DNA of 64,000 nucleotides, from assembly GCA_947581795.1 (NCBI GenBank), contig CANPVS010000002.1, positions 62,001 through 126,000 of the forward strand, read 5' to 3'. Below, one piece after another: positions 1-9,940 of the stretch (position 1 is the stretch's first letter; each line of letters begins with the position of its first letter). The notes under the pieces were generated by a model, which ran no database searches, had not been told where the DNA came from, and saw nothing but the letters and a program-made list of their open reading frames with translations. The stretch comes from an uncultured Oscillospiraceae bacterium. Its GTDB lineage: Bacteria; Bacillota; Clostridia; Oscillospirales; Oscillospiraceae. The position numbers and the translations under genes were made by a program.

Positions 1-1
1 C

Positions 2-979
2 GCGGACAAGCCGGTGCTGGTGGACAAGTACATCCAGGGAAAAGAGGTGGAGGTGGACGCCATCTGCGACGGCCGGGACGTGTTCGTGCCGGGCATCATG
101 GAGCTTGTGGAGCGCACGGGCATCCACTCCGGCGACTCCATCAGCATCTATCCTACCTTCTCCATCTCCGACAAGGTGAAGGGCGTCATTTTGCAGTACG
201 CCAAGAAGCTGGGCCTGGGCATCGGCATCGTGGGGCTTTATAACATCCAGTTCATCGTGGACAGAAACGACAATGTGTTCGTCATCGAGGTGAACCCCCG
301 GTCCAGCCGGACTGTGCCCTTTCTCTCAAAGTCCACGGGATATTCCCTGGCCGACATCGCCACAGAGGTCATCCTGGGCCACAGCCTCAAGGAGCAGGGC
401 ATCTTCGACCTCTATCCGGCGGAGAAGGAGCGGTACTACGTGAAGGTGCCCGTGTTCTCCTTCAACAAGATCAAAGGCCTGGACGCCTACCTGTCCCCGG
501 AGATGAAATCCACCGGCGAGGCCATTGGGTATGACAACTCCCTGACCCGCGCCCTTTTCAAGGCTTTGCAGGCCGGGGGCATGAGGCTGCAGAACTACGG
601 CACCGTGTTCGCCACCATCGCCCGGGGCGACCAGCCGGAGGCGTTGCCCCTGATCCGGCGGTTCTACAACATGGGCTTCAACATCGAGGCCACGCCGGGC
701 ACGGCGGCCTTTTTGAAGGAGAACGGCATCCGCACCCACGTCCTTCATAAGATCAAGGACGGCAGCGAGGAGATCCCCGACGCCATCCGCCAGGGCCACC
801 TGGCCTATATCATCAACACCCGGGACATCGGCTCGGAAAAGGGCGTCACCGACGGCGTGCGCATCCGCCAGCTGGCCACGGAGAACAACGTGACCATCTT
901 CACCAGTCTGGACACCGTGCGGGTGCTGCTGGACGTGCTGGAGGAGACCACCCTCACCATCTCCACCATCGACGCATGA
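2..979 (+). CDS. carB: Carbamoyl-phosphate synthase large subunit, C-terminal part (5' end outside window)
   Basis: ORF open to the left edge; VDKYIQGKEVEVDAICDG...EVNPRSSRTVPFLSKSTG and C-terminal MGS-like domain; followed by pyr genes. Confidence 0.95.
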   Translation, partial: ADKPVLVDKYIQGKEVEVDAICDGRDVFVPGIMELVERTGIHSGDSISIYPTFSISDKVKGVILQYAKKLGLGIGIVGLYNIQFIVDRNDNVFVIEVNPRSSRTVPFLSKSTGYSLADIATEVILGHSLKEQGIFDLYPAEKERYYVKVPVFSFNKIKGLDAYLSPEMKSTGEAIGYDNSLTRALFKALQAGGMRLQNYGTVFATIARGDQPEALPLIRRFYNMGFNIEATPGTAAFLKENGIRTHVLHKIKDGSEEIPDAIRQGHLAYIINTRDIGSEKGVTDGVRIRQLATENNVTIFTSLDTVRVLLDVLEETTLTISTIDA

Positions 980-1704
980 AAAAGGCGCTTTTTACCATCC
1001 AAAAAAACGAGGCCCTGACGCCCACGGTCTGGCGCATGGTCCTCACAGGCCCCGCCGATGCCGTCACCGCGCCGGGGCAGTTCGTGGACATTGAACTTCC
1101 GGGGCTTTTCCTGCGGCGGCCCATCTCCGTGTGCGCCGTGGATGGCGACGACCTCACGCTGCTTTATAAAGTGGTGGGGAAGGGCACGGAGCAGATGGCG
1201 GCCATGGAGCCTGGCCAGACGCTGGACCTCCTGGCGGGTCTCGGCAACGGCTTTGACACCGCCCCGGCGGGGGAGAGCCCCCTGCTCCTGGGCGGGGGCA
1301 TCGGCGCGGCGCCCCTGTACCTTCTGGCGAAAAAACTGCGGGCGGAGGGGAAGGAGCCCCGGGTGATCCTGGGCTTCAACAGCGCCGACGAGGTTTATTA
1401 TGCCGACGAGTTTAAAGCCTTGGGCTGCGCTGTGACCGTGGCCACGGCGGACGGAAGCTTCGGGGTAAAGGGCTTTGTCACCGACGCCATCCCGGCGAGC
1501 TACAGCTATTACTTCGCCTGCGGACCGGAGGCCATGCTGCGGGCGGTGTTCGCGAAGGCTGAGGGCCCGGGGCAGCTCAGCTTTGAGGAGCGCATGGGCT
1601 GCGGCTTTGGCGCCTGCATGGGCTGCACCCATGAGACGGTGCACGGTCCCAAGCGGGTGTGCAGGGACGGGCCTGTGTTCCGGAAGGAGGAGATCGCGTG
1701 GTGA
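976..1704 (+). CDS. pyrK: Dihydroorotate dehydrogenase electron transfer subunit
   Basis: FAD/NAD-binding domain plus C-terminal Cys cluster MGCGFGACMGCTHETVHGPKRVCRDGPVF; overlaps carB by 4 nt. Confidence 0.95.
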   Translation: MKKALFTIQKNEALTPTVWRMVLTGPADAVTAPGQFVDIELPGLFLRRPISVCAVDGDDLTLLYKVVGKGTEQMAAMEPGQTLDLLAGLGNGFDTAPAGESPLLLGGGIGAAPLYLLAKKLRAEGKEPRVILGFNSADEVYYADEFKALGCAVTVATADGSFGVKGFVTDAIPASYSYYFACGPEAMLRAVFAKAEGPGQLSFEERMGCGFGACMGCTHETVHGPKRVCRDGPVFRKEEIAW

Positions 1705-2612
1705 ATACGGCGGTGACCCTCTGCGGGATAGAACTGGATAACCCTGTGATACCTGCCTCCGGCACCTTCGGGTATGGCTATGAGTTCGCGGAGCTGTACG
1801 ACATCAACTGCCTGGGGACCTTTTCCTTCAAGGGCACGACCAGAGAGCCCCGGTTCGGCAACCCCACGCCCCGCATCGCGGAGTGCGCCGGCGGCATGCT
1901 GAATGCGGTGGGACTGCAAAACCCCGGCGTGGACGCCGTCATATCGGAGGAGCTTCCCAGGCTCAAAGAGGTCTTTCACAAGCCGGTGATGGCCAACGTC
2001 AGCGGCTTTTCGGTGGAGGACTACGCCTATACCTGCGAGAAGCTGGATAAGGAGCCCCAGGTGGGCTGGCTGGAGGTCAACATCAGCTGCCCCAATGTCC
2101 ACGGCGGCGGCATGAGCTTTGGCACGGACCCGGCCGCGGCGGCTGAGGTGGTCAAGGCGGTCAAGGCGGTGACGAGAAAGCCCGTGCTCGTGAAGCTGAC
2201 GCCCAACGTGACGGACATCGCCGCCATGGCGCGGGCCTGCGAGGACGCGGGGGCGGACGGACTGAGCCTTATCAATACCCTGCAGGCCATGCGCATCGAC
2301 CTGAAGACGAGAAAGCCCATTCTGGCCAACGTCACCGGCGGCCTGTCCGGACCGGCTGTGTTCCCGGTGGCCCTGCGGATGGTGTACCAGGTCTACGAGG
2401 CCGTGTCCATCCCCATCGTGGGCATGGGCGGCGTGTCCACGGCGGAGGACGTGATCGAGATGATGCTGGCCGGGGCCACCGCCGTGGAGGTGGGGGCCGC
2501 CAACCTGCGGGACCCCTTCGCCTCCCGGGACATCGCGGCGACCCTGCCGGGGGTCATGGAGAAATACGGGATAGAAAATTTAAAGGATATCATAGGAGGC
2601 GCCCATGGGTAA
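1698..2612 (+). CDS. pyrD: Dihydroorotate dehydrogenase (class 1B catalytic subunit)
   Basis: Likely GTG start overlapping pyrK stop; IELDNPVIPASGTFGYG, NISCPNVHGGGMSFG, VGMGGVSTAEDVIEMMLAGA. Confidence 0.95.
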   Translation: MVNTAVTLCGIELDNPVIPASGTFGYGYEFAELYDINCLGTFSFKGTTREPRFGNPTPRIAECAGGMLNAVGLQNPGVDAVISEELPRLKEVFHKPVMANVSGFSVEDYAYTCEKLDKEPQVGWLEVNISCPNVHGGGMSFGTDPAAAAEVVKAVKAVTRKPVLVKLTPNVTDIAAMARACEDAGADGLSLINTLQAMRIDLKTRKPILANVTGGLSGPAVFPVALRMVYQVYEAVSIPIVGMGGVSTAEDVIEMMLAGATAVEVGAANLRDPFASRDIAATLPGVMEKYGIENLKDIIGGAHG

Positions 2613-3303
2613 GGACGTGATCGTGGCCTGCGACTTTTCCAGCGCGGAGGCCGTATACAGTTTTCTGGACAAGTTCACGGGGAAGAAGCCCTTTGTGAAG
2701 ATCGGCATGGAGCTTTTCTACGCCGAGGGGCCGGACATCGTCCGGCAGATCAAAAAACGGGGCCACAGGATATTCCTGGACCTGAAACTGCACGACATCC
2801 CCAATACGGTGAAAAAGGCCATGGCGGTGCTGTCGGGCCTGGACGTGGACATTGTGAACCTCCACGCCGCGGGCACCACCGCCATGATGGAGGCGGCCCT
2901 GGAGGGCCTGACCCGCCCCGATGGGACCCGGCCGCTTCTCATCGCGGTGACCCAGCTCACCAGCACCGACCAGGAGAGCATGGAGCGGGACCTGCTCATC
3001 CATGAGCCCATGGCAGAGGTGGTCATACACTACGCCGAGACCGCGAAGAACGCAGGGCTGGACGGCGTGGTCTGCTCGCCCATGGAGGCGGCTGCGGTCC
3101 ACGACCGCTGCGGCAGGGATTTTCTCACCGTCACCCCCGGCGTGCGCTTCGCGGAGGGGGACAGAGGGGACCAGAAGCGGGTCATGACCCCGGCGGAGGC
3201 CAAGAAGATCGGATCGGACTACATCGTGGTGGGCCGTCCCATCACGGCGGCCGCGGACCCGGTGGCGGCCTATGAGCGGTGTGTGGCGGAATTCACGGAC
3301 TGA
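2605..3303 (+). CDS. pyrF: Orotidine 5'-phosphate decarboxylase
   Basis: VACDFSSAEAV, FLDLKLHDIPNTV, TPGVRFAEGDRGDQKRVMTPAEA. Confidence 0.95.
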   Translation: MGKDVIVACDFSSAEAVYSFLDKFTGKKPFVKIGMELFYAEGPDIVRQIKKRGHRIFLDLKLHDIPNTVKKAMAVLSGLDVDIVNLHAAGTTAMMEAALEGLTRPDGTRPLLIAVTQLTSTDQESMERDLLIHEPMAEVVIHYAETAKNAGLDGVVCSPMEAAAVHDRCGRDFLTVTPGVRFAEGDRGDQKRVMTPAEAKKIGSDYIVVGRPITAAADPVAAYERCVAEFTD

Positions 3304-3314
3304 GGAGAGGGAAG

Positions 3315-3959
3315 ATGGATAGAAAAACGCTGATAGCAAAGGACCTTTTGAAGATCAAAGCGGTGTTCTTCCGCCCGGAGGAGCCCTTTACCTGGGCCAG
3401 CGGCATCAAAAGCCCCGTCTACTGCGACAACCGGCTGACACTGACGACCCCGGCGGTGCGCACCGACGTGGAGGAGGGCCTCGCGGCCCTCATCAAAGAG
3501 AAGTACCCCGACGCGGAGGTTCTCATGGGGACCTCCACCGCCGGCATCGCCCACGCGGCCATCACCGGCCACATCCTGGGCCTGCCCATGGGCTATGTGC
3601 GCTCCGGGGCCAAGGACCACGGCCGGAAAAACCAGATCGAGGGCCGGCTTGAGCCGGGGCAGAAGGTGGTGGTCGTGGAGGACCTGATCTCCACCGGCGG
3701 CAGTGTGCTGGAGGTGGTGGATGTGCTGCGCCAGGCGGGCGCCAATGTTCTCGGCATCGTGAGCATCTTCACTTACGGCATGAAAAAGGGCCTGGAGCGG
3801 CTGGCCGCGGCCAACATCGAAAACACGTCACTCACCGACTTTGACGCCATCGCCCGGGTGGCGGCGGAGGAGGGGTATATTAAACCGGAAGACGTGGCCC
3901 GGCTCATCAAATTCCGGAATGACCCATCTGACGAGAGCTGGATGGAGGCGGCCCAATGA
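3315..3959 (+). CDS. pyrE: Orotate phosphoribosyltransferase
   Basis: ATG at 3315 after GAGAGGGAAG; PRPP motif [13 protein letters not shown]. Confidence 0.95.
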   Translation: MDRKTLIAKDLLKIKAVFFRPEEPFTWASGIKSPVYCDNRLTLTTPAVRTDVEEGLAALIKEKYPDAEVLMGTSTAGIAHAAITGHILGLPMGYVRSGAKDHGRKNQIEGRLEPGQKVVVVEDLISTGGSVLEVVDVLRQAGANVLGIVSIFTYGMKKGLERLAAANIENTSLTDFDAIARVAAEEGYIKPEDVARLIKFRNDPSDESWMEAAQ

Positions 3960-5035
3960 GGAGCCTCATCGACATCCTGGACCTGTCCGTGGAAGAACTG
4001 AACGGGATGATCGCCACGGCCCTGGACATCATCGACCATCCGGAAAAATATGCCCATGTCTGCGAGGGGAAGAAGCTGGCGACCTTGTTCTTCGAGCCCT
4101 CCACCCGGACCCGCCTCAGCTTCGAGGCGGCCATGTATGAGCTGGGCGGCTATGTGCTGGGCTTTTCGGAGGCGGCCAGCTCCTCGGCTGCCAAGGGAGA
4201 GAGCGTGGCGGACACGGCGAAGATCGTGAGCTGCTACGCCGACATCATCGCTATGCGCCACCCCCGGGACGGGGCGGCCCTGGTGGCGGCCCGGAACGCC
4301 TCCATCCCGGTCATCAACGCCGGGGACGGGGGGCACTGCCATCCCACCCAGACTTTGGCGGACCTTCTCACCATCCGCCGGGAGCTGGGCAGGCTGGACC
4401 ATCTCACCATCGGCCTTTGCGGCGACCTCAAATACGGCCGCACGGTCCACTCCCTCATCAACGCCATGTGCCGCTATGAGGGTACCCGGTTCGTGCTCAT
4501 CTCCCCGGAGGAGCTGCGCCTGCCGGAGTATGTGGAAAAAGACGTGCTCCGGGCCAAGGGCGTGCCCTATACCCAGACCACGGAGCTGGAGGGGGCCATC
4601 CCGGACCTGGACGTGCTGTACATGACCCGCATCCAGAGGGAGCGGTTCGAGGACCCGGACCAGTACGAGCGGCTCAAGGACAGCTACGTGCTCACACCGG
4701 ATAAGCTGGCCTGCGCCAAGGGGCATATGGCGGTGCTGCACCCGCTGCCCCGGGTGAACGAGATCAGCGTGGCGGTGGATGCGGACCCAAGGGCCGCCTA
4801 TTTCCGCCAGGCATTGAACGGGAAGTATATGCGCATGGCGCTCATTCTGAAGCTGCTGGACGAGGCAAAGAAGCCCGCCTCTCCTGCGCCGGAGGAGACC
4901 TTTGTCACAGACCGGTTCCGCTGCCGCAACCCCCGGTGCATCACCTGCGTGGAGCAGGAGCTGGGCCAGCAGTTCCGCCTCACGGCTGAGGGGATATACC
5001 GCTGCGTCTACTGCGAGACCGCGGCGGAGGAATAG
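3956..5035 (+). CDS. pyrB: Aspartate carbamoyltransferase with C-terminal PyrI-like zinc-binding domain
   Basis: [16 protein letters not shown] and [10 protein letters not shown]-terminus CRNPRC-x21-CVYC matches PyrI CX4C...CX2C. Confidence 0.93.
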   Translation: MRSLIDILDLSVEELNGMIATALDIIDHPEKYAHVCEGKKLATLFFEPSTRTRLSFEAAMYELGGYVLGFSEAASSSAAKGESVADTAKIVSCYADIIAMRHPRDGAALVAARNASIPVINAGDGGHCHPTQTLADLLTIRRELGRLDHLTIGLCGDLKYGRTVHSLINAMCRYEGTRFVLISPEELRLPEYVEKDVLRAKGVPYTQTTELEGAIPDLDVLYMTRIQRERFEDPDQYERLKDSYVLTPDKLACAKGHMAVLHPLPRVNEISVAVDADPRAAYFRQALNGKYMRMALILKLLDEAKKPASPAPEETFVTDRFRCRNPRCITCVEQELGQQFRLTAEGIYRCVYCETAAEE

Positions 5036-5036
5036 C

Positions 5037-5072
5037 AAAGAAGGACCCGCACATCGTGCGGGTCCTTCTTTG
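5037..5072 (+). terminator. Rho-independent terminator of the pyr operon
   Basis: AAAGAAGGACCCGCAC-atc-GTGCGGGTCCTTCTTT perfect hairpin ending in T-rich sequence. Confidence 0.85.
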
Positions 5073-5085
5073 TCAGAAAAGAGTC

Positions 5086-5135
5086 TCTCCCTCCGTCCGC
5101 CGCAAGCGGCGGCCACCTCCCTCGTCAGAGGGAGG
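5086..5135. repeat. Intergenic palindromic repeat unit
   Basis: CCGCCGC-AA-GCGGCGG followed by CCTCCCTC-gtca-GAGGGAGG. Confidence 0.55.
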
Positions 5136-5143
5136 CTATATTG

Positions 5144-6112
5144 TCAGTAGCCCCGGGAGCGGTCCACCACGTGGGCCAGGGGCCTGCCGGCGAGGTAGTT
5201 TTCCAGGTCCTCCAGGAACTGGCCCACGTTCTTATCGCAGGTATAGGCCAAGGTCATGTTGCCCGCCACGTGGGGGGTGAGGATGAGATTCTTCGCGGTC
5301 CAAAGGGGATGGTCGGGAGGCAGGGGCTCCGGGTCCACCACGTCCAGGGCCGCGCCGGCGATCTTCCCGCCGTTGAGAGCGGCCACAAGGGCCTCCTGGT
5401 CCACAGCGGTGCCCCGGCCCACGTTGATGACAAGAGCCTTCTCGTTCAAAAGTCCGATGCGCTCCGCGTTCAGGATCTTCTGGGTATCGTCCGTGCCGGG
5501 CAGGGCCATGACCAATATCTCCACGTCCGGGAGCAGTTCGTTCAGCTTTTCTACCGGGAACACCTCGTCGAAGCCCTCCACGGGCCTGCCGCTGCGGCTG
5601 ACGCCGGTGATCTTTTTGGCGCCCAGGGCCCGGAAGCTGCGGGCGATGCACCTGCCGATCTGCCCCGTGCCCAGCATAGTCAGGCGGCAGTCCTTGATGG
5701 AGCGGACGGGGAGCATGCCCTTCCACTGGTGCTGGCTCATCCACACGTCGTACTCCGGCATGCGCCGCAGGAGCATGAGCGTCACCATTACCGTGTGCTC
5801 GGAGATGGTCAGGCCGTAGACGTTGGAGTTGGTGAGGACGCAGTCCGGATCGTGGAACAGGGTGGGGTCCTTGCAGTAGAGGTCCACGCCCGCGTAGCTG
5901 CAGCAGTACCATCTGAGCTTTTCGCACTGGCGCAGCAGTTTGGGGGTGCAGCTATAGAGGATCTCGGCGTTTTTGCCGCACTTGGCGGCCTCGTCCAGCT
6001 GGTCAAGGGTGAAGAAGTGGGCGGTCATGCCGCCTTTCTCCGCCGCGGCGGCGATCTTCGCCTTGTGGGCGTCGGTGAGAAAGTCAAGGCAGACGCATAT
6101 ATCCCGGGACAT
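5144..6112 (-). CDS. D-isomer-specific 2-hydroxyacid dehydrogenase family protein
   Basis: LGTGQIGRCIARSFRALGAKKITGVSRSG, NVGRGTAVDQEALVAAL, LTPHVAGNM. Confidence 0.9.
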   Translation of the reverse strand: MSRDICVCLDFLTDAHKAKIAAAAEKGGMTAHFFTLDQLDEAAKCGKNAEILYSCTPKLLRQCEKLRWYCCSYAGVDLYCKDPTLFHDPDCVLTNSNVYGLTISEHTVMVTLMLLRRMPEYDVWMSQHQWKGMLPVRSIKDCRLTMLGTGQIGRCIARSFRALGAKKITGVSRSGRPVEGFDEVFPVEKLNELLPDVEILVMALPGTDDTQKILNAERIGLLNEKALVINVGRGTAVDQEALVAALNGGKIAGAALDVVDPEPLPPDHPLWTAKNLILTPHVAGNMTLAYTCDKNVGQFLEDLENYLAGRPLAHVVDRSRGY

Positions 6113-6194
6113 GGCAGCAACATCCTTTCTTGGTTCGTAATGAAACTATTGTAATGGCGCCGGCAGGAAAAAGCAAGACGGGAAAAGGGGGGCG

Positions 6195-7082
6195 TCACAG
6201 CGTTTTGGCCCAGGGGACGCGCCCCGGCCGGAGGGGCGTCTCGTAGAACCGGGCGGTCTTATCCCGGTCCGTGTCGTTCCATTTGTCAAATCCCAGGGCC
6301 GCAATATGGGGGCCGTAGGAACAGTGGTCGAACACGCACAGCCCGTAGTCCCGCCAGGGGCGGGCCAGCCATATGCTGCCGTCCGCCACGCCGTCGGCGG
6401 CGGTGAAGCGGCAGCCGCGGAAGGTGAAGCCCTCCGTCTGCTCCAAAGCGTGGGCCGGGGCGGCGGCATAGCCGACGCCGCGCGCGTCTAACAGGGAGCG
6501 TATCTCGCAGTTGTCAAAGAGCGCCTTCCCGCAGCCGAAGATGAAGTCCACAGTCCCTTCGATGAGGCAGTCGGTGAACCGCTGGGCGCAGGGCTTGTCC
6601 CGGCGGAGCGTGTCCAGCAGGAAGCCCTCATATCTTTGGATGAGGTCGGCGGGGAGGGGGCCCAGAAAGAGGGTGTCCTGGGTGGAGGTGAGGCGGCAGC
6701 GCTCCATGGCAAAATCGTCGCCGTAGACGGTCAGAGCCACCTCCTGGCCCTTCGTCTCCGGATGGAGTGCGTCATTTACGATGGAAAGGTCCTTCATGGT
6801 CACGCCGTCGGCGCACACGGCCAGGGTCCAGGTGCGGAAGGTGTTATACTCTTTTCCGGTATCGTCCAGCTTTTTGGCGTAGTCATCCCAGACGATCCGG
6901 GTCCTGTCCGCACCGTCGCCCAGAAGGATGAGGCCGGAGACGGATATGGACGATTTCGCCCTGTACTCGCCAGCGGCCAGATGGATAACGTCGCCGGGAC
7001 GGGCGCTGTCAAGGGCTTTTTGCAGGTCATCGCCCGGATGGAGCTCGATCATTTTCGGCACATCCTTTCCCATAAAAGTCAT
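6195..7082 (-). CDS. Pectinesterase (CE8 family), no obvious signal peptide
   Basis: AVCADGVTMKDLSIVND, STQDTLFLGPLP, CLIEGTVDFIFGCGKALFDNCEI, IWLARPWRDYG. Confidence 0.9.
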   Translation of the reverse strand: MTFMGKDVPKMIELHPGDDLQKALDSARPGDVIHLAAGEYRAKSSISVSGLILLGDGADRTRIVWDDYAKKLDDTGKEYNTFRTWTLAVCADGVTMKDLSIVNDALHPETKGQEVALTVYGDDFAMERCRLTSTQDTLFLGPLPADLIQRYEGFLLDTLRRDKPCAQRFTDCLIEGTVDFIFGCGKALFDNCEIRSLLDARGVGYAAAPAHALEQTEGFTFRGCRFTAADGVADGSIWLARPWRDYGLCVFDHCSYGPHIAALGFDKWNDTDRDKTARFYETPLRPGRVPWAKTL

Positions 7083-7305
7083 GCTTACTGTGCATTATAT
7101 CTGATTTGACGCGCCTTTGCTATAACAGTTTTCACAAAGTTTTGCGGAGGTCCGTTTTGTACATAAAAAGTAATGTTTTATCCATATACATGAATTGAAC
7201 GATAATGTATAATTATGATAAATATTTCTGTAAATGGCAGAATATACCTGTCGATTTACACAAAAACTCCCGGCGCTTTTTGGCGGGTCCGGAGAACGGG
7301 GTGCT

Positions 7306-7890
7306 ATGAGAAGGCAGCGGACTTGGAAACAATACCGGACCATCGACCTGGCGATGTTCGCCGTCATGCTGGCCATCTTTGAGTACATCATCGTCCGCGC
7401 GGCCAACTGGTGGTTCCCCGGCCAGCCCTTCGTGGTGTCTCTCGCGGCGTCGGTCACGGCCATCGTGTACATGCGCTGGGGAGTCTGGGGCGCCATCCAC
7501 GCGGTGGAGGCGGGACTGGTGTTCTGCTTCTTTTCCGGTGCGGACAGGAGCCAGTACCTCATCTATTGCGTGGGCAACCTTCTCTCCCTGGCAGCGCTCT
7601 TTATGCTGAAGGCGCTGGGGAAGGAGAAGGTGCGCCAGACCCGGTGGGGTCTTCTGTTCCCGCTGCTGGTGCTGCTTTTGATGCAGACCGGCCGGGCGGC
7701 GGTGGCCCTGGCCCTGGGCGCGGACCTGGCGGCGCTGCCGGCGTTTTATACCACAGACAGTCTATCTTATATATTCACCTTTGTGATCGTCTGGATCGCC
7801 CGTAAGCTGGACGGGATCTATGAGGATCAAAAACACTACCTGCTGCGTATCCACGAGCAGCAGCAGGAAGAAAAAGGAGGTCAACTATGA
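7306..7890 (+). CDS. Multi-pass membrane protein (S-component-like), transporter-associated
   Basis: ATG 7306; several hydrophobic helices; 4-nt overlap with permease gene. Confidence 0.6.
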   Translation: MRRQRTWKQYRTIDLAMFAVMLAIFEYIIVRAANWWFPGQPFVVSLAASVTAIVYMRWGVWGAIHAVEAGLVFCFFSGADRSQYLIYCVGNLLSLAALFMLKALGKEKVRQTRWGLLFPLLVLLLMQTGRAAVALALGADLAALPAFYTTDSLSYIFTFVIVWIARKLDGIYEDQKHYLLRIHEQQQEEKGGQL

Positions 7891-8942
7891 AAGTAGGAGC
7901 AGCGGATTTCCTCGAATTCGACAAGACCAAAGGCGTCTATCGGGTAAGTCCGGAGCAGACCGTCCGGGATGACGTGGAGAAGCACTATTGGCTCCACGTA
8001 GGCCGCACCATCGCCAAGGACTGGCGGCTTTACGTGATGCTGATCCCCATGCTCCTGGTCTTCCTCTTCTGGCGCTACTTCCCCATGTACGAGCTGCTGG
8101 GGTGCTTCAAGGTGTCGGACAACGTCCTGCCCGTGTCGAAGCAGCTATTCTCCGGCTTCTCGTATTTCAAGCGCCTGCTGTTCGCGGGGGACGGCCTGTC
8201 CACTGACTTTTGGCGGGCTCTGCGCAACACCTTCATCCTGAGCTTCTATGGTCTGTGCTTCGGGTTCCCCATCCCCATCATCCTGGCGCTGTTCTTCAAC
8301 GAGATCCGTTCCAACATCGCCCGGAGCGTCTATCAGGTGCTGACCTATCTGCCCAAGTTCATGTCCACGGTCGTCATGACCTCCCTGGTGACCATGCTCG
8401 TGAAGCAGGGCTCCCTCACCACCGGCATGGGCATCGTGAGCCAGTTCCTCTCCAACGTGGGGCTCATCAGCCCGGAGGTGGCCAACGCGGGCCTTCTGAA
8501 CAATCCCTCCTTCTTCCGCTCCATCTACCAGATCAGCGGTATCTGGGAGGGCGCCGGCTACGACTCCATCGTCTTCTTCGCCGCCATCATCGCCATCAGC
8601 CCCACCAGCTACGAGGCTGCGCAGATCGACGGCGCCAACAAGATGGCACAGATGCGCTACGTGGTCCTGCCAAGCATCCTGTCCACCATCGTCATCATGC
8701 TCATAACCCGTATCGGCACGCTGCTGAACATCGGTTATGAGAAGGTGCTGCTGCTTTACAACCCCAATACATACGTGACCGCCGACGTGGTGTCCACCTT
8801 CGCCAACCGAAACGGCATGGGCACCGGCGCTGGTACAGGCATTGCCGCCGCGGCCGAGATGATGAACAACGTCATCGGCATGCTGCTGGTCATAGGCGCC
8901 AATACCATCGCCCGAAAGGCGTCCGATACGTCGCTGTACTGA
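7887..8942 (+). CDS. Carbohydrate ABC transporter permease (LplB/YteP-type)
   Basis: Binding-protein-dependent permease pattern YEAAQIDGANKMAQMRYVVLPSILSTIVIMLI. Confidence 0.9.
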   Translation: MKVGAADFLEFDKTKGVYRVSPEQTVRDDVEKHYWLHVGRTIAKDWRLYVMLIPMLLVFLFWRYFPMYELLGCFKVSDNVLPVSKQLFSGFSYFKRLLFAGDGLSTDFWRALRNTFILSFYGLCFGFPIPIILALFFNEIRSNIARSVYQVLTYLPKFMSTVVMTSLVTMLVKQGSLTTGMGIVSQFLSNVGLISPEVANAGLLNNPSFFRSIYQISGIWEGAGYDSIVFFAAIIAISPTSYEAAQIDGANKMAQMRYVVLPSILSTIVIMLITRIGTLLNIGYEKVLLLYNPNTYVTADVVSTFANRNGMGTGAGTGIAAAAEMMNNVIGMLLVIGANTIARKASDTSLY

Positions 8943-8960
8943 CGGAGGGAGGGCGCATCC

Positions 8961-9851
8961 ATGAAAAGAAAACTTGAGATAAGCGAACTGATCTTCAAGA
9001 TCATAAGCTACACGCTGCTGACGGTGTTCGCGCTGTGCTGCCTGTATCCCTTCGTGTACGCCGTGTCCGCCTCCATCAGCGGCCGGTCCGCAGTGGAGTA
9101 CGGCTCCATCGTGCTGTTCCCCAAGGACCTGCAGTTCGAGGCCTTCGCGAAGATGTTCGGGGACAACATGTTCTGGAACGCCTATTCCAACACCCTGTTC
9201 ATCACCCTGTACGGCACGCTGTGGGCCATGCTCACCGCCATCCTGGGCGCGTATGCCCTGTCCAAGCGGCGGCTGCTGTTCCGGAAGTTTTTCAACTTCT
9301 TCCTGGTGTTCACCATGTGGTTCTCCGCCGGCATCGTGCCCCAGTACCTGAACTATTTGGACACCCAGAAGGTGTTCAACGCCATCGGTATCATGGACGA
9401 CAAGTGGCTGGTGGTCATCGCCATGGGCATGGCGGCCATGAACATCATCCTGCTGCGCAACGCCTTTGAGGGCGTGCCCTCCGAGATCGAAGAGGCCGCC
9501 ATCGTGGACGGCGCCAGCGAGTTCCAGGTGCTGAGCAAGGTCTACATCCCCATGAGCAAATCCACCATCGCGACAGTGGCGCTGTTCTTCGCCATCTCCC
9601 GCTGGAATGGCTACTTCTGGGCCCGGCAGATGATCTCCAACTCCAATGAGCATCCTTTGCAGGTGTTCATCCGTCTGCGATTGGAGGAATACACCGACCC
9701 GGAGGCCATGTCCGGCTGGAACGAGGCGTTCGCCTCCGACTCGGTGATCTACGCGCTGATCGTCTGCTCCATCGTTCCTATCCTGATCATCTATCCCTTC
9801 ATCCAGAAGTACTTCGCCAAGGGCGTCAACATGGGCGGCGTGAAGGAATAA
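8961..9851 (+). CDS. Carbohydrate ABC transporter permease (LplC/YtcP-type)
   Basis: EIEEAAIVDGASEFQVLSKVYIPMSKSTIATVALF. Confidence 0.9.
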   Translation: MKRKLEISELIFKIISYTLLTVFALCCLYPFVYAVSASISGRSAVEYGSIVLFPKDLQFEAFAKMFGDNMFWNAYSNTLFITLYGTLWAMLTAILGAYALSKRRLLFRKFFNFFLVFTMWFSAGIVPQYLNYLDTQKVFNAIGIMDDKWLVVIAMGMAAMNIILLRNAFEGVPSEIEEAAIVDGASEFQVLSKVYIPMSKSTIATVALFFAISRWNGYFWARQMISNSNEHPLQVFIRLRLEEYTDPEAMSGWNEAFASDSVIYALIVCSIVPILIIYPFIQKYFAKGVNMGGVKE

Positions 9852-9940
9852 GACCCGTTCAAGCGATACAATAATTAATGTGCACTTCCCGGGGCGGGAA
9901 GCCCCGGTGCAAATGATCAAACATCATTAAGGAGGAAACC

